From: Piper betle
Lineage: Eukaryota; Streptophyta; Magnoliopsida; Piperales; Piperaceae
Assembly: GCA_033002965.1 (NCBI GenBank)
Contig: JAURVB010001883.1
Location: 29,138-93,137 of the forward strand
Length of the DNA: 64,000 nucleotides
Direction: 5' to 3'
How positions within the stretch are numbered: position 1 is the stretch's first letter; the number at the start of each line of letters is the position of its first letter. Shown here in pieces: positions 49,771-61,321 of the stretch. Position numbers and translations under genes: made by a program. Below the pieces are notes generated by a model that was not told where the DNA came from, did no database searches, and saw only the letters and a list, made by a program, of their open reading frames with translations.

Positions 49771-50480
49771 TTAATTAAATAGTTAGCACACTCTTTATAG
49801 GCTTTTACAAGGGTGGTATGGTTGAATTTGTTGGGTTCGAATTGGCCTTAATATTATTGTCTTGGAAATAACATTATAGATAATGGTAGTTCTCAAAAAG
49901 ATTATTGATTATTTTGAATATTTAATTCAGTTAGATTTATCCCATACGTAATGGTTATGATGCAAATTAACTATAAATCAAGGCTAAAAGACTCATTACA
50001 TTAAACAATGTCTTATGGTTGATTAAGGGCATTCATATTAAATCATTATATATGAAGGTTGACAATGAACCACTCTAGCTCAATGATACAGTTAATTCAT
50101 CTTTAGCTCATTTTAATCTTGGGCTTATAGCTCATCTTAATCGAATTAAGTAGCTAAAGTTGACATTTTCCCAACTCGGCTGGACTTAGTGCTGTTCTCA
50201 AACCAATAATTTTTTTTTTACCTTAATTTTTTGAAAACTATTAAGGATGATAGTGAAAAATTAAAATGATTTTATTTTATTTTATTAGCGGGTCTTGTTC
50301 AATTTTAGTAATTATACTCTCTCTGTCTCTCTTCAAAGATATGATTTACACCTTTGTATTATTTTATTAATATTTGATTTTTTAATATGAAATTTTTATT
50401 TTTTTATTGAAATTACTATAATTTACCCTCTATTTAATTATATATTGCATAAAATATATTAGCATTTTTGAAGGTTCAAT
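49771..50480. other. AT-rich region, no gene seen
   Basis: Low-GC sequence without recognisable genes. It may contain further TRIM debris. Confidence 0.4.
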
Positions 50481-50782
50481 TTTAAAAGATCATAGTAGTG
50501 AGTGGCGTTGATGGGCTTTCCACCACTACATTTGTGAAGAAGATGATCCGATCGAGTGCAGTATTACTACAAAGCTCGCCGACAACAATGGTTTCCACTG
50601 CCCCTCTCAACCACACCCTCCCCTTCCCACCCCACCTACTCCACCCCAAGACGTCCCCCTCGTCCTCCCTCTTTCTCATCCCCACCTCCACTTCACCATC
50701 CTCGACGGCGTCGCCGTTGACGAAATATTTCCCGACCTTGTCCACCTCCCTCACTAGTGCTCCAGATAGTCTCTGACCTGCC

Positions 50783-51376
50783 TGTTAGGCCCTTTGGGCC
50801 CCCACCCAAGCTCCAAAATTACTGTTGGGCCCTTTAGACCCTCAAAAAGGACTTTAAACAACTAAAAGAAACTCGCAATATGTGTCACGTACCTCTCTTA
50901 ATTTAAAAGCTAGCTCAAGAATTAAGACTTTTCCATTGCCCTATATACAAGTCACCAACAACCACTACGACCGATGTGGGATAAACCTAACAACTCCTCT
51001 TCACACATCGAGGCGTGACCCAAAACCATCATCGTTTGACACACTCCCCTTAAATTAGACAACACCCACTTGACAAATTCATCTTCAAATTATCAGGTGG
51101 AACCCATGAAGGAAATAATAACAATCGGCGTAGGCAAACCCGGCTCGAACTTGACTCTGATACTACTTGTTGGGCCCTTTAGGCCCCCACTCAAGCTCTG
51201 AAACCACTGTTGGGCCCTTCGGGCCCCAAAAGGGACTTTAAACCACCAAAAGAAACTCGCAATAGGTGTCATGAGCTTCTCTTAATCCAAAAGCTAACTC
51301 AAGAATTAAGACTTTCTCATTAGCCTATATACAAGTCACCAACAATTATTATGACTAATGTGGGACAAACCCAACA
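50783..51376 (-). mobile_element. TRIM retrotransposon with two LTRs and target duplication
   Basis: Direct LTRs lie at 50783-50992 (210 bp) and 51168-51376 (209 bp). On the minus strand each begins TGTT(A/G)GGTTT and ends GGGCC(C/T)AACA. The internal region is only 175 bp with no coding capacity. Next to the minus-strand 5' LTR is AGTAGTATCAGAGTC, a near match to the initiator Met-tRNA binding site (TGGTATCAGAGC). Next to the other LTR is a purine tract GAAGAGGAG. Flanks CTGCC (50778-50782) and TTGCC (51377-51381) form a 5-bp target duplication with one mismatch. These features define a terminal-repeat retrotransposon in miniature, dependent on other elements' enzymes. The LTR contains snRNA-type promoter motifs, listed separately. 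Confidence 0.88.
50942..50982 (-). promoter_or_regulatory. USE-like and TATA pair inside TRIM LTR
   Basis: On the minus strand, ATCCCACATCG at 50982-50972 matches the plant snRNA upstream sequence element (RTCCCACATCG), and TATATA lies at 50947-50942. The gap is 24 nt. The other LTR keeps the arrangement: GTCCCACATTA at 51366-51356 (9 of 11) and TATATA at 51331-51326, again 24 nt apart. Plant Pol III-type U-snRNA promoters (U6, U3) use 23-24 bp spacing, Pol II-type about 10 bp more. Confidence 0.6.
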
Positions 51377-51709
51377 TTGCCCGCCAAGCGTAACCCACCG
51401 CCCAAACTGCTCCTCCTATGGCCGACCCCCCAGCTAACATCCCTTGCCGGCTACGATTCTGACTCTGTTATCAACTCCAAGCTCGAGTCTTTGGGTGATC
51501 TCCGGCCGAGCCTGGCCGGTGTGGACGTGGTGGTCTTCTTCTCACTGGCGAGCTCTCAACTGGGTTCGATGAGGGAGATATGCAAAGCATTCCATCCAAA
51601 GCCGGCTAAGCTATGAGAAGGAGGGGGAGATGGCGGGTAGCTTCATGAGGTGGTCTACTCATTCATGGGTCTGGAGGTGACAGGGTTGTTGAGCAGGAAG
51701 AGGGGGTGC

Positions 51710-51786
51710 AAGGATGGTGGGCTTGGGGGAGGGGAAGGCAGGGAGATAAAGGATGGTGGGCTTGGGGGAGGGGAAGGCAGGGAGAT
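51710..51786. repeat. 38-bp tandem duplication, G-rich
   Basis: Two copies (51710-51747 and 51749-51786) share GGATGGTGGGCTTGGGGGAG and GGGGAAGGCAGGGAGAT. They follow the broken coding stretch and extend its open frame with a repeated GGLGGGEGRE peptide, which is probably not meaningful. Confidence 0.85.
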
Positions 51787-51901
51787 GATGGTGGAGGGGG
51801 AGGGCGGGAAGACAGAGCTTGTGACCAGAGGCGGAAACAAATATATCAAATTAATAGATATTGCTCTCTTTGATACTTAAAATTGATTAATATATGATTT
51901 A

Positions 51902-52090
51902 TGTAAAACTCGTGACTCGAGTTAGAATTTTACGTTACCGAACCAATCGGTTCAACTGTTGGTTTAAGTTAAATTAGTTTCATGAACCATGTGCTGAGTC
52001 GAAGCTAGTCGTGAGTTATGAGCGATGAGAGTTAGATGTACCTCAATACATGATGATAATGTCGAAAAGATGGTGAGGAATAAATTATTT
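51902..52090 (-). repeat. Terminal fragment of the solo-LTR family
   Basis: Starts TGTAAAACTCGTGACTCGAG and is the reverse complement of 37622-37440 in the solo LTR. Shared stretches include TTTTACGTTACCGAACC, GTTTCATGAACC, GTGCTGAGTCGAA and GTGAGTTAT(A/G)AGCGATGAGA. Similarity stops near 52090, so only the end of an LTR is present. Confidence 0.75.
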
Positions 52091-54190
52091 GAACTAAACT
52101 GAAGAAAGGAATTTGGATTAGTTTTGTTCATTTGATCCAAAAAAGAAAATTTCAACCTGGATGCAAAATTGTCATTGTGTTCTCATATTTTGGTTCAAGC
52201 TTGGCAAGAAGAAAAGGAGCACGCGTAGTGATCAAACCGGTAGAGTGTCTCCTTCCCCAAGCTCACCAAACAATAAGAATTACAACAACAGTGGCAAGTA
52301 GGTGGCACAGTTGCAGACTTGCAGTCCAGAGGCGGAAAGTAGAATCGAAGCAAGCTTCATCACAATCCATCAGAGGTCGAACTCCTGTCTTCTTTTGCTT
52401 TCATCACCTAATCATGATCACATCTCACCTCTGCACCTCTCACTCTACTAGTCTTGTGCTGCATGATCAAAGTTTTAAAGAACCCATGAATCTTCTCTTT
52501 CAATGAACACATTGCAAAGAGATGAGTAGTCTTCATTTTGAATGGTGGTGAGTCCACTACCTTCTAAAACCTTGTTCATGGCATTGCAGAGAGAATTGTG
52601 AAGTAAACCCAGAAGCAGAAAAAGATAACAACTCATGTGAAGTGTGAAGTAAAACAAAATCATGATATTCTCAGCACCATAATGTTGTATTTGCAGCTTG
52701 CTTCAAGCCACTGACCAGTGAAGTTTTTACTAGTTGTGACATGCTAAAATTAAATGGTCAATAATTTGGCAAAAAATTACTACATTCATATTGAAGAATG
52801 AAATAAATCAAGAATGTGTTTTTTAGTGAGTCATCACTTATTTATAGAGAAATTATTTAAAATAAACTCTCCATAATAATCTCAACAGATGAGATATATT
52901 AGAAGGAGATAATATAGCCATAAGGACCAAGTTTTTGGACTTATCATTTGCTACTTGTATGATTTTGTGAATATTAATATTAATTGTGGGCATACATAAA
53001 ATTAAAATGCCAACACATATCCAAATAAACTCAATTGATTAATGAAGAAAAAGGTCTTTTGTAATTGTTTCTCTATTTTACCAGTTAGTTACCCAATACT
53101 TACTTTGTTTAGTTTTTGTGATATAATTTGACAAATCTTCCCTTATTAATAAAAAGAATTAAAAGTCGCACTCTAATAAAAAGTAGGCGGTATGACAAAT
53201 TAGATACAACAAAACTAAAAAAATAAATCAAACTTATTATAGTTTACCTTATCATCTAATCAAACTCCACTTAGAGTACATATTTGATCAGTACAGTGTA
53301 TCTCATTGTTCAATCATAGTGTTGTATCTATCTTACACAATGTATATATAGATAATAAAACAAAAGAAGCTTAGATTTTATTTTATTTAGAGAGTTGGCA
53401 CTTATTTTGTAAGTTGCCCATGATAGAGAGGAGGCCCACCCAAATTCTATTTTTTGTCTATAAATTCTATTTACAAAAGAAAATTAATTTTATTTGCTCT
53501 TTTAAGTATAGAGAATATAAAGTTATTATATTTTTATATTTCTATTATATATGGACGAAATTGTTTCATTGATGAATTGTCTACACACAGGGGCCTTTGG
53601 TGGTCTTCTAATGACATCCATGTGAGACTGAAAATTTAAGTTCTCTTGGGAATTTTGAGAATTGGGTTTTGGAGTCTAGGTTGTGAATTTTTTACCTTAT
53701 GTGCTATTACCCAATTTAAAGCATATAAGTTTTTTTAATCAAATTTAGTGATTATATTTTAAACATTTATACAAAGTAATATTTTTTTATAAAAATATCA
53801 TTAAAAAGAATAATAATAATAATAATTTTTTACAGACAAACCCAACTTGAACGGGGGATTACTCTACTCTATTCTTTCTGTGGTATTATGACAAGGAGCT
53901 TTTATTGTTTTATATTATATTTTTTAAGAAAAAAATTCCTCTCAAAATTGATTTAGCGAAATTTGGACAATTTTGATGCGGTTAAACCCAAATAAAAAAG
54001 AACAATAGTATTTATTTCTCTAAAATAAAGCAACGATTTTAAGATTAATTTTTATATATTATTAAACCATAATTCATCTCCTACCTATTCCCTACCAAAT
54101 ATTATTGTCCACAATTGATATATGAAAAAATATATATATATATATGTTGCTTATTTAAAAAATTGAAATTCAAAAAATAATTAACGTTAT
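52091..54190. other. Intergenic region, no gene recognised
   Basis: A 124-codon frame at 52132-52506 and shorter frames do not resemble known proteins. From 52750 onwards the DNA is strongly AT-rich with a short AAT run near 53813 and (TA)n near 54130. Kinesin leader sequence begins about 54200. Confidence 0.5.
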
Positions 54191-54321
54191 TACCAGGGGC
54201 AATTGCGTATTTTCGTCCGGCAAATTGAAAATACTAAAAACAGACCGCTCGATCGCATTTCGTTTCAAAAAATTTGAAATCCCGATCTTCGTCCTCGGCC
54301 CCGTCACCGAATTTCCGGCCG

Positions 54322-57300
54322 ATGTCCTACCGGAATCCGACGAAGAGCTCGGCCAACGGCGCCCGGAGCCCCTCCAATGTAAGAACCGCCAAGCTTTCGC
54401 GCTTTCCGATTTCGTTTTTCCCTTGTAAAGTTCTGAGCTTTATGGGGTTTTGCTTTGTTTTGGCTCGGGGGTGATGGGGGGAGAAGAAGAAGGAGAACCA
54501 GGAGGACGCGCCGCTGGATAAGAGGAGGAGGATTGGCATGGGAAAGATGGCCGGAGCCCCGATCGCCGGCGCGCGGACGAGGGAGGCGTTCGCGGAGTTG
54601 AACGCCGGGCAGGAGGTGCGGGAGCCGGCGCCGGCCGAGCGTGAGGCCGGCGTCTGCGGGGCGGAGTTCACAAGGGAGGATGTGGATGCGCTCTTGGGCG
54701 AGAAGACTAAGGTTAAGAACAAATTCGATTACAAGGTAATGCCATGGGCTCCCTGCTTCTTGATTCGTCGTGAGTTGGTGGAAAAGATGGTTGTTTTCTT
54801 CACCCGAACCTTCTTGGTGGTTGCTTTGTTGTTGGAATGATAGGGCAAATGCGAGCAGATGGCCGACTACATCAAGAGGCTGAGGGCCTGCCTCAAATGG
54901 TACGCCGAGCTTGATTCAAGTAATCAAGTGGAGATGGAAAAGCTTCAAGCTTCCCTCGATTCGAGCGAGAAGAAGCTTGCCGAAATTGGTATTATGATTT
55001 CGTACACGTATTACTTTCAATCACTTGGTCTCGTTATGCATGCCGTGTAAAGTAGTTCACTTTTTTATCAATTTTTTGTACAAAGCCGTGTATTTGTGCA
55101 GGGTGAGACAAAATTACTGCTCATGATTTGGGCAACAAAAATAGAAGTCCGTTGAAGAAATTGTCAAAAAAATGATTATGCTGATATGAAACGCGTACTG
55201 CAATATGTTTGACATGCATGTAGATATGAGATGTGAGGTTATCTCAATATGCCGCTTTTTTAATCTTTGTTTTTAGAGGCTGTACTTAAAAGGAAAGAGG
55301 AAGAGCTCAATGCCGTCGTTTTTGAACTGAGGCAGAACTGTGCCACTTTACAGCAGCAACTAACAATTGAGAAGTCGATTAAACAGGTGATTCTTGGGGA
55401 AAAAAACCTTGATTGGTGTCAGGGAATCTACCTAGCTTTGTTTGTGAAAGGTGGCATCATGATGATGTTTTTGGCAAAATATGTGTGTAGTGGATGATTA
55501 TTGTGTTAACTTGTTGAGGTTTTGATTTTATTTTTGGGAAAACAGGATGCAATTGAATCCAGCCGAAGAGAGAGTGAAGCAAGAATATCAGCTGAAGCAG
55601 GGTTAGCATTGTCCAAAGAAGAACTGGAGAAGAAAAAGGAAGAAGTATGTAAACCTAAACAAGATTGTGAAAATTGTACCAGCGTTCTTAATATGTACTA
55701 CATGAGGCTACTTTTCTACCATGCATGTTATGTGCGAGTGAACTTTTTTTTAATGCTTATGTGCAGATGGCTTCTGTAGTTGAAAACCACAAAAGATTGC
55801 AGGACTACAACTTCAGCCTCCAGCAGTATAACAGTAAATTGCAAATAGAAGCATCTAATGATAGAGAGACTATATCAAGGTTGAGCACTGAAAAAATTGC
55901 AATAGTTGAGACCCTCAACAAGTTGCGAAGTCACAATGACTCGCTGCAGGAGCAACTGACAAATTCCAAAGTGAGATTAGATGGAAAGCTTTCGTGAATG
56001 ACTTATTTGAGTTCATATTTGAACTCCTGATAATTTACTCATGTATATCATACAATGAAGAGTTGGGTCTGGTAGTTTCTCTAGTAATGCACAGAAGTAA
56101 AGAAAAGAGTAAATACTATGTATGGAAAATGCAATAATGCTTATAGGAACGTGCACACTTGTTTCTTCTGTTGCTTACTTAAATTTCTTAAATATTTTGT
56201 TTGTGTATGCCATAGTGTGTTTAGTTGTCTATATGTATAAATTGTTCCTGGTGGTTATGGAATATGCTTTACAACATATGAGAGAAATTGGTTGGTCAAT
56301 GATCAGCTTGGCTTATTTGTTGCCACTATTAAAATTCAGGCATCACAACAAGAAGCTGTGAGGCAGAGAGAGGCATTGACAAACGAAGCCAATTTCCTAA
56401 GAGGAGAGTTGCAACAATTGCGTGAAGATCGGGATTCTTTAGTGGCTAGGTATCGGGCTTTGGTTGCAGAATTTGAAAATTACAAGAAATTGACCTCAAA
56501 AACTACGTCTGAACTCGATGGTCTAACAACGAAAGTGAATTTACTGGAGGTTAGCTGCTTACTAAATATTTATTTTCTATCATTTTTCTTTATCTTAAAT
56601 TTCAGCCTTTTGTGTAAGTTTTTAATTCACTTTTTGTAGGGCACCTGTTCTTCCCAAGAAAATGAATTAAAGCAGTTGCGGAATCAACTTAAATCTGCCA
56701 ATGATAAGTTGGAGGTACGGTATTGGATCCCATGTTTTGTATTGCATGATTTGTTTAATTCTTGCTAACTTGCATTACCTTGCTTTATTAGATGGCAGAT
56801 TTATCTGCTTATGAAAAGAATGTCGCTTGTCAAGACCAGGAGACAGTTATCAAGAATTTGAAGGAACAGTTAGCAGAAAGGGAGATTCGACTTAGAGAGG
56901 GAGAGGATCTTCGAAAGAAGTTGCATAACACGATCTTGGTGCTTTAACATTTTCCACTTTTATCTGTCCAAATGTTAGTATGGGCAAATTTCTCATAACT
57001 TCTTCTGGTTTCAGGAGCTCAAGGGCAATATCAGAGTTTTCTGCAGGGTTCGGCCATTGTTGCCTGACGATGAAAGTTCAGAAACATCTGTTTCTTATCC
57101 TACTTCTACAGATTTGCTTGGCCGTGGCATTGAATTGACATACAATGGTGTGTTTTGTTGCTGTGTAGTTATCATTTGTCTCTTTCCTAAAGGCCAAGGA
57201 AATACTCATGTTTTACTCTCTATGTATTTCATTCTGAAATTTTAAAATATTTCTCGTGAGTACATTTGATGTGATTGTATTCCAGGACAGCTGCATCCAT

Positions 57301-59311
57301 TTACATTTGACCAAGTTTTTGGTCATGATGCATCACAGCAGGATGTGTTTGTAGAGATTTCTCAGCTTGTTCAGAGTGCACTTGATGGTTATAAGGTATG
57401 AAGCCTTTTCTTGTCTATAACCTTTGTTGCTTGATGGGGAGGAGTTTCAGTTAGAAGTTTGGGGTCATTCATCTGATGTGTGGATTTTCATGTATAGTTT
57501 ATTTGTCCTGTTTTGCATCTGTATGAACTTGCTTTGCCTTTGATCATCTTTTTGTTTATTTAAAGATGAATGATCACTTATTTAGGAATATCTTCTTTTT
57601 GCTTCATATGTGGTTTGTTGTTGGCTTTTGCATCTGAATGAATTAGATTTACTATTTTTATAATTGTAGTCATGCATATTACAATTTGTTAATGATGCTG
57701 TGTTGTTTTTTAAATTTTTGGCCAATATGTTGTTGTGTGCCATTCAACTATTGACCTATTGGAAGGGGGCCTATACTCAGTACATTATGCTATAGATATT
57801 AGTTATGGTGAAAAATGAAATTTATAAGTTATACGGGGAAGATCATTTTTATCACCTCTGATATGGTTTCCAGAATTACAAATATCCCTGGCTGAGAAGG
57901 ATAAAGGCATTGAATAAGTTTTTTCTTTTTCAGGTCTGTGTGTTTGCATATGGACAAACGGGTTCCGGTAAAACATATACTATGATGGGCAAGCCAGATG
58001 TAGCTGATCAGAGAGGTTTAATACCACGTTCATTGGAGCAGGTGTTTCAAACTAGCCGGTCGAAGATTTCCCAGGGTTGGACATACACCATGCAGGTTAT
58101 TGATTAGTGGCATATTTCTAATAATGGAGCAGTGTTTTTACTGGAAAATGGTTTCTACTATCATATTTCTCAACTGCATTTCTCTGATGTCTTTGGGTTC
58201 ATCTTATTCATTTAGGCGTCCATGCTAGAAATTTACAATGAAACTATTCGTGATTTGTTATCTTCAAATCGCTCTTCTAATGGAAATGGCGTCAAGCAAC
58301 ATTTTATTAAGTTGGACGGAAATGGCTATATGTATGTTACTGATTTGACAATTGTTGATGTCTGTACCATCCAAGAGGTTTCCTCTCTTCTTCGCCGTGC
58401 TGCACAAAGCAGGTATTTGGTGTCTACGTCTTCTGATTGCTTTTAAATATGCTTTTTTATTTCATTGATTTTTTGATCTGTTGGTTAACAGGTCTGTGGG
58501 GAAGACCCAAATGAACGAGGAGTCTTCTAGGAGTCACTTTGTTTTTACTTTACGAGTTTCTGGAGTGAACAAGGTGTTCCATATTTGTAGAAAGTTCTTT
58601 TGCTTTACCGAACCAGTCTTACTAAGGCATCATTTAAAATATCATCTTATAATTGCTTTGTTTTTACTAGAGTACTGAGGAACAAGTGCAAGGCGTCCTC
58701 AATCTTATTGATCTTGCCGGCAGTGAGCGTGTCTCCAAGAGTGGCTCAGTCGGGGATCAGTTCGATGAGGCAAAAGTAGGGAATTTTTTTTTGTTGGTAT
58801 ATTGAATGATTTTTCATTCAAGTTTTATTGGAATGTTGCTCTAAAACTTAAGTTTTACTGTCAGGCCATTAACTTAAGCTTGTCAACTTTAAAGAAAGTA
58901 ATCTCTGCGCTCTCAAAAAAGCTTCTCATGTACCATTCAGGGAGTCCAAGCTTACTTATCTTTTACAGGTTTGTATCCGACCTATTTAACACCTTTTACT
59001 ATCTCAAATGGTGTTAAGAAACCAGAGTTTCATGGTCTCCTCTGATGCTAATATTTGCACTGATCATTGGAGTTTTCATGGTCTCCTCTGATGCTAATAT
59101 TTGCCCTTTCATTCTCCTGCAGCCTTGTCTAGGAGGAGATTCAAAGTTGCTTATGTTGCTTAATATTTCTCCATCACCATCATCTTCCAGTGAATCACTC
59201 GATTCTCTGCGATTTGCAAACATGGTGAACTCGTGTGAGATTGGTGTTCCTCGACGCCAGACACACATGCGAAATGCAGAATCTCGTTGGAGTTGTGGAC
59301 CTCAGGGTTGA
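54322..59311 (+). CDS. ATK1-like: Kinesin-14, C-terminal motor, ATK1-like
   Basis: Seventeen exons: 54322-54378, 54484-54735, 54844-54988, 55277-55386, 55546-55644, 55767-55970, 56340-56549, 56640-56714, 56792-56938, 57015-57147, 57286-57395, 57934-58095, 58216-58412, 58492-58573, 58671-58775, 58865-58968 and 59123-59311, about 793 residues, matching ATK1 length. A basic N-terminal tail is followed by a long coiled coil and then the C-terminal motor. The kinesin-14 neck is [17 protein letters not shown]. The P-loop is [16 protein letters not shown], switch I is [11 protein letters not shown] and switch II is [15 protein letters not shown] kinesins are minus-end-directed and focus spindle poles in mitosis and meiosis. 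Exon 16 is one base short: seven As instead of six at 58915-58920 would restore [14 protein letters not shown]. The segment [16 protein letters not shown] departs from the usual KE-Q-INKSLSAL. Early exons are GC-rich, later ones AT-rich. Confidence 0.93.
59026..59104. repeat. 33-bp duplication in kinesin intron 16
   Basis: Two copies, 59026-59058 and 59072-59104, share TTTCATGGTCTCCTCTGATG and CTAATATTTGC. The second ends 18 bases before the exon 17 acceptor, so the duplication sits in the branch-point region of the intron. Confidence 0.85.
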
Positions 59312-60060
59312 TTTTTTGGAGCTTGCTTTGACCAATTCACTGTTGTATTTTTATTTTTTCAAACTTTCTATATTGTTTTGAGTACGTTGATGATGAGTAC
59401 AGATTTCTCTGCTAGCTGTAACATGTAAATTGGCGTGTTGTTTTTGTTGATTTAGCATTTTACTAACTGTTACTAAGATAATTTTTTAACGCTGCTGAAG
59501 TTGATTTGGTTTGTGCTTGAAGTAGAATTTACAATCAGTTCATGTTGTGCGGATAATTATCATCTTGCTCTACGATAGGTTTCTCATCCTTCTGACGAAG
59601 GATATGATTTTTTTGTAATCTTCAACGATTGTCTTTGTATTGATTCCTTAGAATAATCTTGAAATGTTAGAGATTTTTGCCTCAAAAATTTCATGTTATA
59701 CTTGATTTTGACTTATAATAATTTAAGATATTTATTATTGATGGAAGAAATTTGAAGTATAATTTTTCAAAGTTATATTTAGTAATGTTTATATATATAT
59801 TTTTATCATATTGAACAAATTTGAAGCTTGTAATTTTGTAATACATACTAAATTTAGGAATTTTTCATATATTTTAATTTTATGTTTTTGCATAAGAAGC
59901 ATTCTTATCATATATTTCCTTTTTTTTTATAAAATGGATAAAGAAGAAAAATATATTAAAATTATGAGTTGAACCGAAAGGCATATCACACATTCTCAAT
60001 TAAATATATCGCCAACTTAAAAATTGTTTTAATAAGAACATGTATATACGTTTTTCCATT
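59312..60060. other. Kinesin 3' flank
   Basis: Holds the kinesin 3' UTR followed by AT-rich sequence. Nothing else recognised. Confidence 0.5.
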
Positions 60061-60385
60061 GGGCCATATGAGCACTAAAAAAGACTTGAAATAAGTTTTA
60101 TAAATTTCTTTTAATTTAAAAAGTTAGTATAATAAATAATATTTGTTAATTTAACTTATATACAAGTCATTAACACTATTTATATTTAATATAAAATTAA
60201 ATTAATAATTCTCACCCTCACACATGTTAGGTTTATTTATTATATTGAAATTTTTTATGAGTTAATCTTATATCAAGTATAAATAATATTGATGGCTTAT
60301 ATATAAATTAATAAGAAAATCTTATTTTTTAAATTAATTTTTATTTAAAATTAACGTAAAAATCATATTTTAAGTCGTTTTGGGG
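60060..60385. mobile_element. Degraded TRIM fragments in opposite orientations
   Basis: 60063-60190 resembles the TRIM LTR in plus-strand reading (GGGCC, AAAAAGACTTGAAA, ATTTAAAAAGTTAG, ATATACAAGTCATTAACA). 60228-60370 resembles it in the opposite sense (TGTTAGGTTTATT, TTGATGGCTTATATATAAAT). Both are heavily decayed. The head-to-head arrangement suggests two insertions or an inversion. Confidence 0.45.
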
Positions 60386-60539
60386 GCTATAGGGCTCAAC
60401 ACTTTCCCAGGTCTTTTGTATTTTGCAGTTGGGTTCTTCGTGGAGTTGTTTGAGAATTTAGTTTTACTTGAAAGATTCAGTTTCTTGACGCAGTATCACG
60501 GAAATTTGCGGATGTTTTAAAACTGACCAAGATACTTTG

Positions 60540-61321
60540 CACGCCACAAAGATCACTCTGTATCCTCACTAAGTCATCGAAATGGCCGATGGAACGAACT
60601 CACAGCTTGTTATCTCTATGTTTCATCCAGATGATGCAAAAGGGAAACTTTTCTGTTGAAAGGGCTTATAAGCATATTTCTGCTGTTGGGAATCATAGAC
60701 ATGACCTTCTCATCAACTGGTCTAAACGGTGGAGGCTTAAGATTCCTCCTCGGCTTCTTTTATTTTGGCTGGAAACTGGCTAGGAACTTGCTGCCTTCAC
60801 AGGAAAATTTGATGAGCCAAACAATTATTATTAAAGAATCCTCTTGTCTTCTCTTCTTCGAAGATAGGGAAGATGTGAATCACCTTCTTCTCTACTGCCC
60901 TGCTCTTAAAGCTCCTAGTTTTGCCACTTTGGGCCTTCACTCATCCCCTTCCTTTGTTACCACAGGATCTGCTTTGATTGATATTTGCATTACAATGCCA
61001 GAGCATTTGCCTTCGGCGCATGAGTTAGTTCTCAAGCTGCTTATAAACTTGGAAGAGCTGTGGAAAGCTGGGAATCAAAAACTGAGACTAAGAAATCAAG
61101 CATATAAATATCAATCGCCTTGTTCATTCTTTATGTTCACCATAAAGCATCTACTTACTCACTCTAAGCTTTTGAATCTCGAAGAAGAAAGACTAATCGG
61201 AAGACAACCCGCTAAATTATTTAACCGAGAGGTTACTTTTGGTCTAACCCCAAGCCCCAACAACAATACACAAAATAATGTAATAATAAACAACATTGCA
61301 TGCCAAATGACAAAGAATTAA
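60540..61321 (+). mobile_element. LINE reverse-transcriptase zinc-binding region remnant
   Basis: Translation gives KFSVERAYK-like sequence, then INWSKRWRLKIPPRLLLFW (about 60714-60772) and, after a +1 shift, LARNLLPSQENLMSQ and FEDREDVNHLLLYCPALKA. This is the order of the zf-RVT region at the C-terminus of plant L1-type elements: W-lKiPprv-lF-W, then C-x2-C and H-hl-CP. The first Cys pair is degenerate. The frame at 60656-61321 stays open past the domain. No endonuclease or catalytic RT is present, so it is a 5'-truncated, dead copy. Confidence 0.65.

Larger units (their letters stand above)
50498..51616 (+). pseudogene. Unidentified coding remnant split by a TRIM insertion
   Basis: GC-richer sequence open at 50498-50776 (ending TSLTSAPDSL) and 51377-51616 (PPPKLLLLWPTPQLTSLAGY; SLGDLRPSLAGVDVVVFFSL; KAFHPKPAKL) flanks the TRIM at 50783-51376. 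The serine/proline-rich left part could be a plastid transit peptide and the right part a small folded domain, but I do not recognise the family. Simple excision of the TRIM does not restore one frame across the junction, so the gene was already broken or has further lesions. A 38-bp duplication follows at 51710-51786. Confidence 0.4.

Noticed and set aside
52132..52506. 124-codon frame after the LTR fragment
   Set aside because: Begins just after a degraded LTR end, has no recognisable domain, and has no splice or promoter context.
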